Position numbers and translations under genes: made by a program
Part shown: positions 24,238 through 32,597 of the stretch, one piece after another
Layout: the number at the start of each line of letters is the position of its first letter
Position numbering within the stretch: position 1 is the stretch's first letter
From: Cohnella xylanilytica
GTDB lineage: Bacteria; Bacillota; Bacilli; Paenibacillales; Paenibacillaceae
Direction: 5' to 3'
DNA: 64,000 nucleotides
Assembly (NCBI RefSeq): GCF_014212175.1
Contig: NZ_JACJVR010000098.1
Coordinates: 51,938-115,937 of the forward strand
The notes under the pieces: model-generated
Seen by the model: the letters and a program-made list of their open reading frames with translations, nothing else
Database searches by the model: none
Told to the model about the DNA's origin: nothing

Positions 24238-25188
24238 TTACTTCGTGAACATGTGGTGGCCGATCGTCTTGACGGCTTTGGCCTTCTTCGCCTTGGCCGG
24301 CTCCATCTTCGGGTTGAAGAAATACAGCGCGCCCGGCACGTTATTCTCGCCGTCCAGAGCGGCCCGGGCCGCCTGGATGCACTCGGCGGACGCCGTCTCC
24401 GTCAGCAGGTCCCCGTTCAGCGCCGGAGGGAACTGACCCGCCGCGTAGATGACGCCCCGCACCGTATCGGGGAACTTGCCGCTGTTGACGCGGTTCAAGA
24501 CGACATTGGCGATAGCGAGCTTGCCTTCATACGGCTCGTAGCCGGCTTCCACCTGAATGATCTTGGCGAGCAGCGCCAGATCGGCGGTGGTCGGGTCCAG
24601 GAACTCTGGCACGATTACCTTCAGCTTCCGCCCCTCTTCGACCTTCTGGCTCTCCAGCCCGTTGCGAGCCATGAGCGCCTTAACCGTCGTGCCATAGGCC
24701 TGCGCGATGCCGGCCAGCGTGTCGCCGCTCTGGACGACATAGGGCTCCACGGGCCGGACGACGGAGGCTTGCTCCTCGTTCTGCCAGCCCACGCTGGCGT
24801 GCATGGACTCGGCCAGAAGGCGCAGAGGCAGGTAAGCGTTCCCATCCCGGACTTTGACCGCCTGCGGAATATCGTACATCTCGCCGTTATACGTTATGAC
24901 CGATTGTCCGGGCCGGAACGCGAGCTTGTCGCCCCACTCGTCGCTCACGGCGATCTTGCCCGAGTCGGCGTCATAGGACAGCGTCCAGCCCAACTCTTCC
25001 GCGAGCTCCTTGACCGGAGCGTATGTCATCCCGTCCGCAAGCCACAATTGTCGGCCCAAGTCCGACTTCTGATCTTCTATATACAGTCCGCCGCCGTTCG
25101 TACCCGCGAACGCCGAGCCTGCGCCCGCCGCCGCCAGCAACGCGAGAGTCAATGCGGCCATTCGAATCCACTGCTTGATGCCGTTCAT
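24238..25188 (-). CDS. Secreted SleB/CwlJ-like cell-wall hydrolase with LysM
   Basis: This 316-residue protein has a signal peptide (~1-28, ending GSAFA-G), a copper-amine-oxidase-N-like domain (~35-145; MTYAPVKELAEELGWTLSYD and AYLPLRLLAESM), a LysM (~150-193; YVVQSGDTLAGIAQAYGTT) and a Hydrolase_2 domain (~205-316) with Glu in IIQVEAGYEPYEGKLAIANV. SleB-type enzymes are lytic transglycosylases of spore cortex, but with LysM the target may be vegetative wall. ATG 25188 is used; AAAGGGG directly abuts it, so the start is a little uncertain. Confidence 0.85.
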   Translation of the reverse strand: MNGIKQWIRMAALTLALLAAAGAGSAFAGTNGGGLYIEDQKSDLGRQLWLADGMTYAPVKELAEELGWTLSYDADSGKIAVSDEWGDKLAFRPGQSVITYNGEMYDIPQAVKVRDGNAYLPLRLLAESMHASVGWQNEEQASVVRPVEPYVVQSGDTLAGIAQAYGTTVKALMARNGLESQKVEEGRKLKVIVPEFLDPTTADLALLAKIIQVEAGYEPYEGKLAIANVVLNRVNSGKFPDTVRGVIYAAGQFPPALNGDLLTETASAECIQAARAALDGENNVPGALYFFNPKMEPAKAKKAKAVKTIGHHMFTK

Positions 25189-25337
25189 CCCCTTTGACGG
25201 AAGATAGTCATAACGTCCTACTGTCCGCTATTATACATGCTGGTTAGAGGAAAATTTTAAAAATTAACGTTTTTTCATCGAAGGGGAGGGAACGAATCCG
25301 GGAATCGCCTCATGGTTCCTGTTTCGGTTGGGGGAGG

Positions 25338-25525
25338 CGGCTAACGAATCGAGGAGACGCTATTTTGCGGAAAATCGTGGATTTTCGGTTCTAACGAATC
25401 GTATAGACGCTATTTCGTGCTGGAAGCCCGTTTTTACCCTCGATGGACCTAAATAAGATCGCTGGAGTTCGTTAGAGTTTCAAAATGAGCTTTTGACGCG
25501 AAATAGCGTCTTCTGAGTTCGTTAC
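25338..25525 (+). repeat. Four-module dyad repeat, copy A
   Basis: Two direct modules (TAACGAAT...GACGCTATTT) begin at 25342 and 25392, and two inverted modules at 25451 and 25501, so both pairs have a 50-base pitch. Small hairpins GAAAATC/GATTTTC and TCAAAA/TTTTGA occupy the spacers. A GGTTCCTGTTT...TTGGGGGAGGC flank (from ~25314) is shared with copy D. It lies between the SleB-like gene and ldh. Confidence 0.9.
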
Positions 25526-25650
25526 AGAACAGGGCCTCTGGACCGGAACCCTGTGACTCCGGATTCGATTGCCGATTCCGATGGCAACCATGAACGAGAC
25601 TTCCCCCTCCTCATATCCCAAAAAGTCTGTTAGCGAGATGATCTTTAGCA

Positions 25651-25696
25651 GAAAAAAAGACGACTTCCCCCGCGAGATTGCGGAAAAGAAGTCGTC
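25651..25696 (-). terminator. Terminator of ldh
   Basis: GACGACTTC and GAAGTCGTC pair around a 20-base loop region; an A-run at 25652-25658 provides the U-tract on the minus strand. Confidence 0.85.
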
Positions 25697-25722
25697 CAAG
25701 CACGCGCCCCCAACAACGCGCG

Positions 25723-26637
25723 CTAAGCCTCGAGCGATTGAATGAGCCCCTTCAGCTTCTCGGCCGAACGGTGCAGCAGCTCCCGCTCGGAATCCGAGAT
25801 CTCGAGCTTCAGCACCTCGCGGACGCCGGTCCGGTCGACGACGCACGGCACGCCGAGGTACACGTCCGATACGCCGTGATAATCGTCGAGCAGCGTCGAG
25901 ACGTTCAGCACGGCGCCCTCGTCGCGCAGGATCGCGGTGCAGATCCGGTCGAGCGCCAGCGCGATCGCGTAGTAGGTCGCGCCCTTGGCCGCGATGATCT
26001 CGTACGCCGCATCCCTCGTGCTCTCGAAGATGCGCGCCTTCTGCTCTTCGTCGAAGGCGATGCGCGTTCCCGCCACGTTGGCGAGGCTCCATACCGGCAG
26101 CTCCGAATCCCCGTGCTCGCCGATAATGTGGGCGTGCACGCTTCGCGGATCGATGCCCAGCTCTTCGCCGATGAGATAGCGGAAGCGCGCGCTGTCGAGC
26201 AGCGTGCCCGAGCCGACGATGCGGCTCGCGGGCCAGTCCGATTTTCTCCAAGTGAGGTAGCTCATGATGTCCACCGGGTTCGACGCGATCAGCAGAATGC
26301 CGTCCTGATTGACCTTCAGCACTTCGCCGACGATGCTCTCGAAGATGGCCGCGTTCCGCTTCAGCAGATCGATCCGCGATTCGCCCGGCTTCTGCGCCGC
26401 TCCCGCCGTAATGACGATGATGTTCGCGCCGCGGCAATCCTCGTAATCGCCCGCCCATACCTTCGTCTTCCCGAGGAAGGGAAGGCCGTGGTTCATGTCG
26501 ATGGCGTCGCCCTTCGCCTTGCCCTGGTTGGCGTCGATCAGCACCAGCTCGTCCGCGCGCTCTCTCAGCAGCAGCGTGTAGGCGGTCGTCGCTCCGACGG
26601 CTCCGACTCCGATAATGACGATCTTCGTTTTACTCAT
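25723..26637 (-). CDS. ldh: L-lactate dehydrogenase
   Basis: This 304-residue enzyme reduces pyruvate to L-lactate with NADH. Visible are the Rossmann motif GVGAVGATTAY, IASNPVDIMSYL, the catalytic-His loop IGEHGDSELPVWS and the Arg-containing ESRIDLLKRNA. ATG 26637 is nine bases from GGAGG; the TTG three codons earlier overlaps that region. It follows the FNT channel gene by ~100 bp in the same direction, consistent with a fermentative unit under the Fnr-type box at 27607. Confidence 0.93.
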   Translation of the reverse strand: MSKTKIVIIGVGAVGATTAYTLLLRERADELVLIDANQGKAKGDAIDMNHGLPFLGKTKVWAGDYEDCRGANIIVITAGAAQKPGESRIDLLKRNAAIFESIVGEVLKVNQDGILLIASNPVDIMSYLTWRKSDWPASRIVGSGTLLDSARFRYLIGEELGIDPRSVHAHIIGEHGDSELPVWSLANVAGTRIAFDEEQKARIFESTRDAAYEIIAAKGATYYAIALALDRICTAILRDEGAVLNVSTLLDDYHGVSDVYLGVPCVVDRTGVREVLKLEISDSERELLHRSAEKLKGLIQSLEA

Positions 26638-26674
26638 TCTCTTCAACCTCCGTATGGGGATGGGATGGGTGGCG

Positions 26675-26770
26675 TTCCAATTCCAATTCCAATTCCAATT
26701 CCAGTTCCAGTTCCAGTTCTTGTTCCTGTTCCGGTTCCTGTTAAGGTTCCTGTTCCAGTTCCTGTTCTTC
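26675..26770. repeat. Hexanucleotide repeat (TTCCAA/TTCCAG/TTCCTG) across the FNT gene end
   Basis: About fifteen near-perfect 6-bp units run through the 3' end and stop codon of the FNT gene into the spacer before ldh. In the gene they encode the Glu/Gln/Leu tail EEQELEQEP. Six-base slippage would keep the frame. Confidence 0.85.
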
Positions 26771-27541
26771 CAGGTAGGGCTTGTTTACATAATCATACAT
26801 AAATCCCATCAACACCGCACCGCCGATGATATTGCCCAACGTAACCGGCACGAGATTGTGAAGCACACCGCCCAAGGAGATCGTCCCGGGATGGTGCAGC
26901 ACCAGCGCGATCGCGAACGTGCACATGTTGGCGATGCTGTGCTCGTAGCCGGAGATGAAGAAGCAGAACACGAACAGGATCATCGCGAACATCTTGGCGC
27001 CGTCTCCCTTCAGCGAGAGCGGGATGAAGAAGGCGAGGCAGACGAGCCAGTTGCAGAGCAGCGCGCGGAAAAACAGCTCCATCGTCGGCAGGTTCATCTT
27101 CTTATCCACGACGCTGAGCAGGAACCCGTTCACGGACGATTCGGAGAACAGCCCGGTGGTGAAGATCAGGAAGGCGAAAAAAGCCGCCCCGATCAGATTG
27201 CCCGCATACGTGTAGAGCCACAGCTTCAGCACGGTCGGCCATCGGACCTTGCCGCGCAGGGCGGCGTAGGTGTAATAGAAGGTGTTGCCCGTGAACAGAT
27301 CCCCTCCCCCGTAAGAGATAAGGATAATGGCCGCCCCGAACGTCAGCGCCGCCATCGGGTACGTGAGCGGAGAATGCTCGCCGTAGAAGAAGCTGCCGGT
27401 CTTGAACGCCACGATGACGCCGAAGCCGATGAACATGCTCGCCAAGGCGGAACGCGCGATATACCGGAGTCGGCTCTGCTTGAAGACTTTGATCTTCTTC
27501 AGAGCCAGCTGTTCGACCTTCTCGAGCGCGGCGACTTCCAT
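26741..27541 (-). CDS. Formate/nitrite transporter (FNT) family channel
   Basis: This 266-residue protein has six helices. FNT features are ARSALASMFIGFGVIVAF, YPMAALTFGAAIILI and GGGDLFTGN, then HSIANMCTFAIAL with the central His of the pore. Members move formate, nitrite, hydrosulfide or lactate as weak acids. ATG 27541 follows GGAGGGG; an earlier in-frame ATG lies before that site. With ldh downstream and an Fnr box upstream, export of lactate or formate during oxygen-limited growth is plausible. The acidic C-terminal tail comes from a hexanucleotide repeat. Confidence 0.88.
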   Translation of the reverse strand: MEVAALEKVEQLALKKIKVFKQSRLRYIARSALASMFIGFGVIVAFKTGSFFYGEHSPLTYPMAALTFGAAIILISYGGGDLFTGNTFYYTYAALRGKVRWPTVLKLWLYTYAGNLIGAAFFAFLIFTTGLFSESSVNGFLLSVVDKKMNLPTMELFFRALLCNWLVCLAFFIPLSLKGDGAKMFAMILFVFCFFISGYEHSIANMCTFAIALVLHHPGTISLGGVLHNLVPVTLGNIIGGAVLMGFMYDYVNKPYLEEQELEQEP

Positions 27542-27606
27542 CGGACTCCCCTCCTTCACCATTAAGCTTCTTGAAGAAGATACTATCGATCGCAGCCGTC
27601 TCTAGC

Positions 27607-27622
27607 TGTGATGGAAGTCACA
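27607..27622 (-). promoter_or_regulatory. Fnr/CRP-type box before FNT-ldh
   Basis: TGTGA-TGGAAG-TCACA is a perfect match to TGTGA-N6-TCACA, the site of Bacillus-type Fnr. Its centre is ~73 bp upstream of the FNT start. A perfect 16-bp palindrome CGCGCGAATTCGCGCG (27624-27639) adjoins it. Confidence 0.65.
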
Positions 27623-27804
27623 CCGCGCGAATTCGCGCGAGAAGTTCCTCACATCGGCCGGCGATCCGGCATGTCACTTTAACTGTCATCATCGTTGATT
27701 TCTTGCACTTTTTGTTGGTTATTGCTGTGGTTTTCAACCGCGAGAACGCTTACGATTAAGGCATCGACCGGTCGAAATCGATGAGAGGGTGAGGATTCCC
27801 GAAC

Positions 27805-28947
27805 ATGGTTAGGAGAACTTGGAGAGCTTCCTCCAGACTTGCCTTGGCCTTGGCCTTGGCCGCCGTCATCGCGGCGAGCTCCGCCGGCATTCCGGGCCAG
27901 CATGCGGCCCAGGCGGCGGACGGCGCGTTCGTGACCGAAGTGATCGTCCGAACGGTCGAGAACTTCAAGAACCATTCGGACGTCGTGAAGTTCATGAACA
28001 GCGCCGCGAACCGCCACGTCTCCGTCATCAATCTGAACGTCAAGGAAGACGAGGACGATGCGGTCCCTTCCGGCTACGTGTTCTACGACAGCTCGATCGC
28101 CCCGGTCGCGCCCGGGTATGCCCAGTTCGACGCCTTGGCCGACGTCATCGCTGAAGCTCACGCGAGAGACATCCAAGTCCGGGCCTGGATTCCGCAGTTC
28201 CATGACAGAGCCGCCTTCGATCATGACCCCGCCTGGAGAATGATGGCTTTAAAAGACGGCCAGATCGCGCCGTTCACCGGCTCGAACGGCAACGAATACT
28301 TCGTGAACCCCCTTCATCCGGACGTCCAGGCGTACGAACGCTCGATCATCCGGGAGATCGTGGCCAATTACGATGTCGACGGAGTCGTATTGGACTGGCT
28401 TCGCTTCGACGATTACAACATGGATCTGAGCGATTATACGAGACAAGCGTACAGCGCCACTTACGGATACGACCCCGCCGCGATCGACTTCGCGACGGAC
28501 AACGCCAAGAGGCGGCAGTGGAACGACTGGCGGACGACCCGGATCGGCGAATACGTGAGGGACGTGGCGAACGACATCGATCGCCTCGTTCCGGATCTCT
28601 TCACCGGCGTCTACATTCTGCCCCCGGAATTCGCCGAAGTCGGGCAGGATGCAGGGAAGTTCAAAGATTATGTCGACTTCGTCTCTCCTATGGCTTACTT
28701 CGCCGACTGGGGGTTCGATCCCTCCTGGGTCTATAACGGAACGGGGATTCTCGCCCAAACCCGGAGCAAGGTCGGCGACAAGGAGATCATTCCCGGACTC
28801 GACGTATGGTGGACCAACGCGCAGTATCATCAGATCTACTCGGGCATCCGTACTCAGCAGGCCGAGGTCCAGAATCTCGCCTTCTTCCTCTACGGCAAGT
28901 GGACGGACAACGACCTGAAGAAGATCGATAACCGCAAAAACTGGTAA
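27805..28947 (+). CDS. Secreted glycosidase-like protein (GHL10/DUF187 type)
   Basis: This 380-residue protein has a signal peptide (~1-38, ending AAQA) and a (beta/alpha)8-type domain. Typical GHL10 features are HARDIQVRAWIPQF, NPLHPDVQAYERSIIREIV, DGVVLDWLRFDDYN and DFVSPMAYFADWG; Asp and Glu residues in the third are likely catalytic. It should cleave a polysaccharide outside the cell. ATG 27805 follows GTGAGGA. It precedes the sugar ABC operon in the same direction, separated by a GC-rich hairpin (28976-28991), so it may generate that transporter's substrate. Confidence 0.75.
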   Translation: MVRRTWRASSRLALALALAAVIAASSAGIPGQHAAQAADGAFVTEVIVRTVENFKNHSDVVKFMNSAANRHVSVINLNVKEDEDDAVPSGYVFYDSSIAPVAPGYAQFDALADVIAEAHARDIQVRAWIPQFHDRAAFDHDPAWRMMALKDGQIAPFTGSNGNEYFVNPLHPDVQAYERSIIREIVANYDVDGVVLDWLRFDDYNMDLSDYTRQAYSATYGYDPAAIDFATDNAKRRQWNDWRTTRIGEYVRDVANDIDRLVPDLFTGVYILPPEFAEVGQDAGKFKDYVDFVSPMAYFADWGFDPSWVYNGTGILAQTRSKVGDKEIIPGLDVWWTNAQYHQIYSGIRTQQAEVQNLAFFLYGKWTDNDLKKIDNRKNW

Positions 28948-29020
28948 CGAACAGTACTCTTCGCGTTCCGCGGCGGCGGGCTTCGCCCCGCGGGACGCGC
29001 CGCCCAAGGAGGGCCGCAGC

Positions 29021-29926
29021 GTGAAGACTAGACAATCGATCATCCGTCAATGGGATTTGCAATTGATGGTGGTACCGGCCCTGATGTTCATCTTCGTCTT
29101 CAGTTATATCCCCATGTCCGGCATTCTGATCGCGTTCAAGGATTACGACATCTTCCAAGGCTTCGCCTCGAGCCCGTGGGTCGGACTGGACAACTTCAAG
29201 GAGTTCCTCCATGCGGACGAATTCGGGACGGTCATTCGCAACACGCTCGGCATCAGCTTCCTGAAGCTGCTGATCGGATTCCCGGCCCCGATCGTACTGG
29301 CTCTGATGTTGAACGAAGTGAGAATTCCGATCTTCAAGCGGGTCGTTCAGACGATCAGCTATCTGCCCCACTTCCTGTCGTGGGTCATCGTGTCCGGGTT
29401 CGTGCTCACGATGCTCTCCGCCGATTACGGCAGCTTGAACATCGCCTTGGAGAAGCTGAACCTGATCGACGAACCGGTCAACTGGCTGACGATCCCGAAT
29501 TACTTCTGGGCCATCCTGATCGCGACCGGCCTATGGAAGGGGATCGGCTTCGGCTCCATCGTCTATCTCGCCGCGATCGCCGGAGTCAACCCGGAGCTCT
29601 ACGAGGCGGCTTCGATCGACGGGGCCGGCCGCTTCCGGAAGATCTTCTCCATCACGATTCCGTGCATCATGCCGGTCGTCTCGATCTTCCTCATTCTCGC
29701 GATCGGGGACCTGCTCAGCGCCGGGTTCGAGGACATTCTGCTGCTGCAATCGGACATCGTCCGCGACGTCTCCGATGTTCTGGACACGTACGTGTACCGG
29801 GTCGGCATCAAAAATTCGCTGTTCTCCTACGCGGCCGCGGTCGGCCTGTTCAAGGCGGTCGTCAGCGTCATCCTGCTGACCGTCGCGAACGCGCTCGCCC
29901 GGAGGTCCGGCAACAGCTTATGGTAA
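29021..29926 (+). CDS. Sugar ABC transporter permease, LplB type
   Basis: This 301-residue protein has six helices and the ATPase-contacting EAA loop YEAASIDGAGRFRKIF near residue 195. The start is GTG 29021 after AAGGAGGG. It is the first subunit of an importer made with the next permease and the lipoprotein. No ATPase is encoded here; such systems usually share an MsmX-type ATPase. Confidence 0.9.
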   Translation: MKTRQSIIRQWDLQLMVVPALMFIFVFSYIPMSGILIAFKDYDIFQGFASSPWVGLDNFKEFLHADEFGTVIRNTLGISFLKLLIGFPAPIVLALMLNEVRIPIFKRVVQTISYLPHFLSWVIVSGFVLTMLSADYGSLNIALEKLNLIDEPVNWLTIPNYFWAILIATGLWKGIGFGSIVYLAAIAGVNPELYEAASIDGAGRFRKIFSITIPCIMPVVSIFLILAIGDLLSAGFEDILLLQSDIVRDVSDVLDTYVYRVGIKNSLFSYAAAVGLFKAVVSVILLTVANALARRSGNSLW

Positions 29927-29951
29927 CTTATTCGAAGGCGGAGATAACCCG

Positions 29952-30845
29952 ATGAGACTATCGTACGGTGAACGCATGTCGTCCGTCGTCATCTATGCGC
30001 TGCTGGCGCTGCTTGCGTTCGTCACGTTCTACCCTTTCTGGAACTCGGCCGTCATCTCCTTCAACACCGGCTCGGACACCTCTCTTGGAGGCGTCACGTT
30101 CTGGCCGAGGGACTTCACGTTCGACAATTACGAGATCGTCTTCCAGGACAGCCGGCTGCTCCGAGCCTTCTTCGTCTCCGTTCTGCGGACCGTCGCCGGA
30201 ACGGCGCTCTCCATCGCGGCGACCGCCGTCTTCGCTTACGGAATGTCGAAGAAGGAGCTCGTCGGACGCAAGTATTACATGATTTTCTGCATCATTCCCT
30301 TGTACTTCGACGGGGGGCTCATCCCCTCTTATATGCTGATTCGCTCGCTGGGCCTCATGAACTCGTTCTGGGTCATGGTGATCCCGAGCCTCGTCAGCAT
30401 CTGGAACATGATCGTCTTCCGGACGTTCTTCCAGCAGCTGCCCCACAACCTCGAAGAGTCGGCCCGTATCGACGGGTGCGGGTATTGGCAGACGCTGTTC
30501 CGGATCGTTCTGCCCATCTCGGGCCCGGTCGTCGCCACGCTGTCCCTCTTCACGGCCGTCGGCCATTGGAACGACTGGTTCACGGCGACGCTGTACATCT
30601 CGGACACGAAGCTGCTCCCGATCCAGACGCTGCTTCAGCAGATTCTCAGCTCAAACATCATGTCCGAGCAGATGATGCAGACCAACTCGGCCGCCCAGAG
30701 CCACATGGCTTCAGCGCATTCGGTCACGACCAAGTCGCTGACCATGGCGACCATGATGGTCGCCACGATTCCGATCATTCTCGTCTACCCCTTCGTGCAG
30801 AAGTACTTCGTGAAGGGCGTCATGGTCGGCTCGCTTAAGGAATAA
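29952..30845 (+). CDS. Sugar ABC transporter permease, YtcP/LplC type
   Basis: This 297-residue, six-helix permease has the coupling loop LEESARIDGCGYWQTLFRIV near residue 170 and a characteristic C-terminus LVYPFVQKYFVKGVMVGSLK. ATG 29952 follows GGCGGAG. It partners the preceding LplB-type permease, with a 25-bp gap. Confidence 0.9.
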   Translation: MRLSYGERMSSVVIYALLALLAFVTFYPFWNSAVISFNTGSDTSLGGVTFWPRDFTFDNYEIVFQDSRLLRAFFVSVLRTVAGTALSIAATAVFAYGMSKKELVGRKYYMIFCIIPLYFDGGLIPSYMLIRSLGLMNSFWVMVIPSLVSIWNMIVFRTFFQQLPHNLEESARIDGCGYWQTLFRIVLPISGPVVATLSLFTAVGHWNDWFTATLYISDTKLLPIQTLLQQILSSNIMSEQMMQTNSAAQSHMASAHSVTTKSLTMATMMVATIPIILVYPFVQKYFVKGVMVGSLKE

Positions 30846-30875
30846 TCACATCGGGAATCGAAGGGGTGTCTAGGG

Positions 30876-32510
30876 ATGTCGATGTTATGGAAGAAAAAAA
30901 GCCGCGCTTCCGGCCTGCTGGCCCTAACGCTAGGAATTACTGCCGTCGTCTCGGGCTGTTCGGACAAGAAGCAGGAGAACGGTTCCGCCTCCCCGGCGAA
31001 CGACTCCTTCGTGTTCGGCGAGACGCCTTTATCCTTTTCCTTCTATGGGAATTACGACTGGTACACGATGCAGCCCTGGGGCGAGGACCCCGCCACCAAG
31101 TGGATCAAGGAAAACAAGAAGGTTACCGTCACCCCCGTTCCGGCGCAAGGCGCTTCCGTCCAGAAGTTCAATACGATGGTCGCCTCCGACGATCTCCCCG
31201 ACGTCCTCTTCATGGACCGCGGCCCGCTCGTGGAGAAGCTGCGCCAAGCCGGGAAGCTCGTTCCGCTCGATCCGTATCTCGACAAGTATCCGAATCTGAA
31301 GAAGTACGCCGGCGAAGAGACGCTGAACATGCTCCGCTCCGACGACGGCAAGCTCTATCAGTTCCCGAACTGGTACACGTCGACCCCGATGGGCAACGGC
31401 GGCTATATGGTCAATAAGAAGATCTACAAGGAGCTCGGCTCCCCCAAGCTCGAGACGTTCGAGGATCTGCGCGGTTATCTGAAGCAGGTGAAGGAAAAGT
31501 ATCCGGACATCGTGCCGCTGGACATCGGCTACGGAACCCAAGGCATCAGCATCCTCTTCTCCGGGTTCGGAGAGGACCGCACGGGCGCCTACACCTCCTA
31601 CGGATTCGTCCCGTCCGGGGACAAGCTGACTTCCCTGTTCTCCGACCCGGCCTTCAAGGAGACGTTGACGTTCGCCAGCTCCCTGTTCCGGGAGAAGCTC
31701 ATCACCCAGGACGCGCTGACGCAGACGAGAGACCAGGTCGTCGAGAAGCTGAATACGGGCAAGGTCGCCGTCTACGCCTCGTACGACACCTCGGATCTGG
31801 GCAGCCAGGCTACGGTCGAGCTGAAGAAGGGCGATCCCGAAGCCGGGTACGAGATGATCTGGCCGCTTCGCAAGGAGGGCGTGGACCCGAACAAGGTGTA
31901 CCCGAACAACTACGACACGATCGGCTGGAACGTCAACGTCATCACGACCGCGGCCGACAATCCGGAAGGCATCTTCGCCTACCTGGACTGGCTGACCGGG
32001 GAGGAAGGCGAGCGCGTCATCTTCTGGGGGCCCGAAGGCCTGTACTGGCAGGGCACGGACGAGAACGGAGCCCCGAACTGGACGGAGAAGTTCAAGACCG
32101 ACGTGGACGAACGGACGAAGTTCATGGCGATCACGGACAGCTTCCAATGGGCCGGCAATACGAGCTTCATCGACGGCTCGAAGGCCAGCAACAACATGAA
32201 GCTTCCGGAGGACCAGCGGGACTGGGCCGCGGAAGCGCAGCTTACGATCGCTTGGAAAACCTCCTACAACACGACGCAATTCTCCAACCTTGCGCCCGAT
32301 TCTTCTACCGCGGAAGGCAAAGCGCTGCAGAAGGTCGCCGACATCGAGACGAGCGTCATCGCCAAGTCGCTCTATGCCGGCAGCGACGCGGAGGTCGAGA
32401 AGATCATCGCGGACGGAGAAGCCGCGGCGAACAAGGCCGGCTACCAGAAGCTGCTCGATTACGAGACCGCCCGATGGCAGGCGAATCTGAAAAAAATGAG
32501 CGGCGAATAA
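30876..32510 (+). CDS. Extracellular solute-binding lipoprotein of sugar ABC transporter
   Basis: This 544-residue LplA-type binding protein has a lipoprotein signal with lipobox VVSGC (Cys ~28) and a mature part of the large two-lobed oligosaccharide-binding type (DLPDVLFMDRGPL, NWYTSTPMGNGGYMVNKKI). ATG 30876 lies behind GAAGGGGTG. The ligand is likely an oligosaccharide; the identity is unknown. The YesN/YesM pair downstream probably controls this operon. Confidence 0.9.
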   Translation: MSMLWKKKSRASGLLALTLGITAVVSGCSDKKQENGSASPANDSFVFGETPLSFSFYGNYDWYTMQPWGEDPATKWIKENKKVTVTPVPAQGASVQKFNTMVASDDLPDVLFMDRGPLVEKLRQAGKLVPLDPYLDKYPNLKKYAGEETLNMLRSDDGKLYQFPNWYTSTPMGNGGYMVNKKIYKELGSPKLETFEDLRGYLKQVKEKYPDIVPLDIGYGTQGISILFSGFGEDRTGAYTSYGFVPSGDKLTSLFSDPAFKETLTFASSLFREKLITQDALTQTRDQVVEKLNTGKVAVYASYDTSDLGSQATVELKKGDPEAGYEMIWPLRKEGVDPNKVYPNNYDTIGWNVNVITTAADNPEGIFAYLDWLTGEEGERVIFWGPEGLYWQGTDENGAPNWTEKFKTDVDERTKFMAITDSFQWAGNTSFIDGSKASNNMKLPEDQRDWAAEAQLTIAWKTSYNTTQFSNLAPDSSTAEGKALQKVADIETSVIAKSLYAGSDAEVEKIIADGEAAANKAGYQKLLDYETARWQANLKKMSGE

Positions 32511-32597
32511 ACCCATCCATACGGCAGGAGAGAGTATGCTAGACTAGTGTCTAGTATGCTCTTTTCTGCCTATGACGGAAGACGGAGGGGGATCCGA

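Noticed and set aside
25338..25525. The four-module repeat as a CRISPR-like array
   Set aside because: Modules are in mixed orientation, only four per copy, and the spacers are themselves conserved between copies, unlike CRISPR spacers.
26615..27565. Plus-strand frame with (FQ)n repeats opposite the FNT gene
   Set aside because: Produced by the hexanucleotide repeat and antisense of the FNT gene, which has clear membrane-channel motifs.
27735..27760. cre-like GAACGCTTACG before the GHL10 gene
   Set aside because: At least two mismatches to the consensus at key positions; not supported strongly enough to list.
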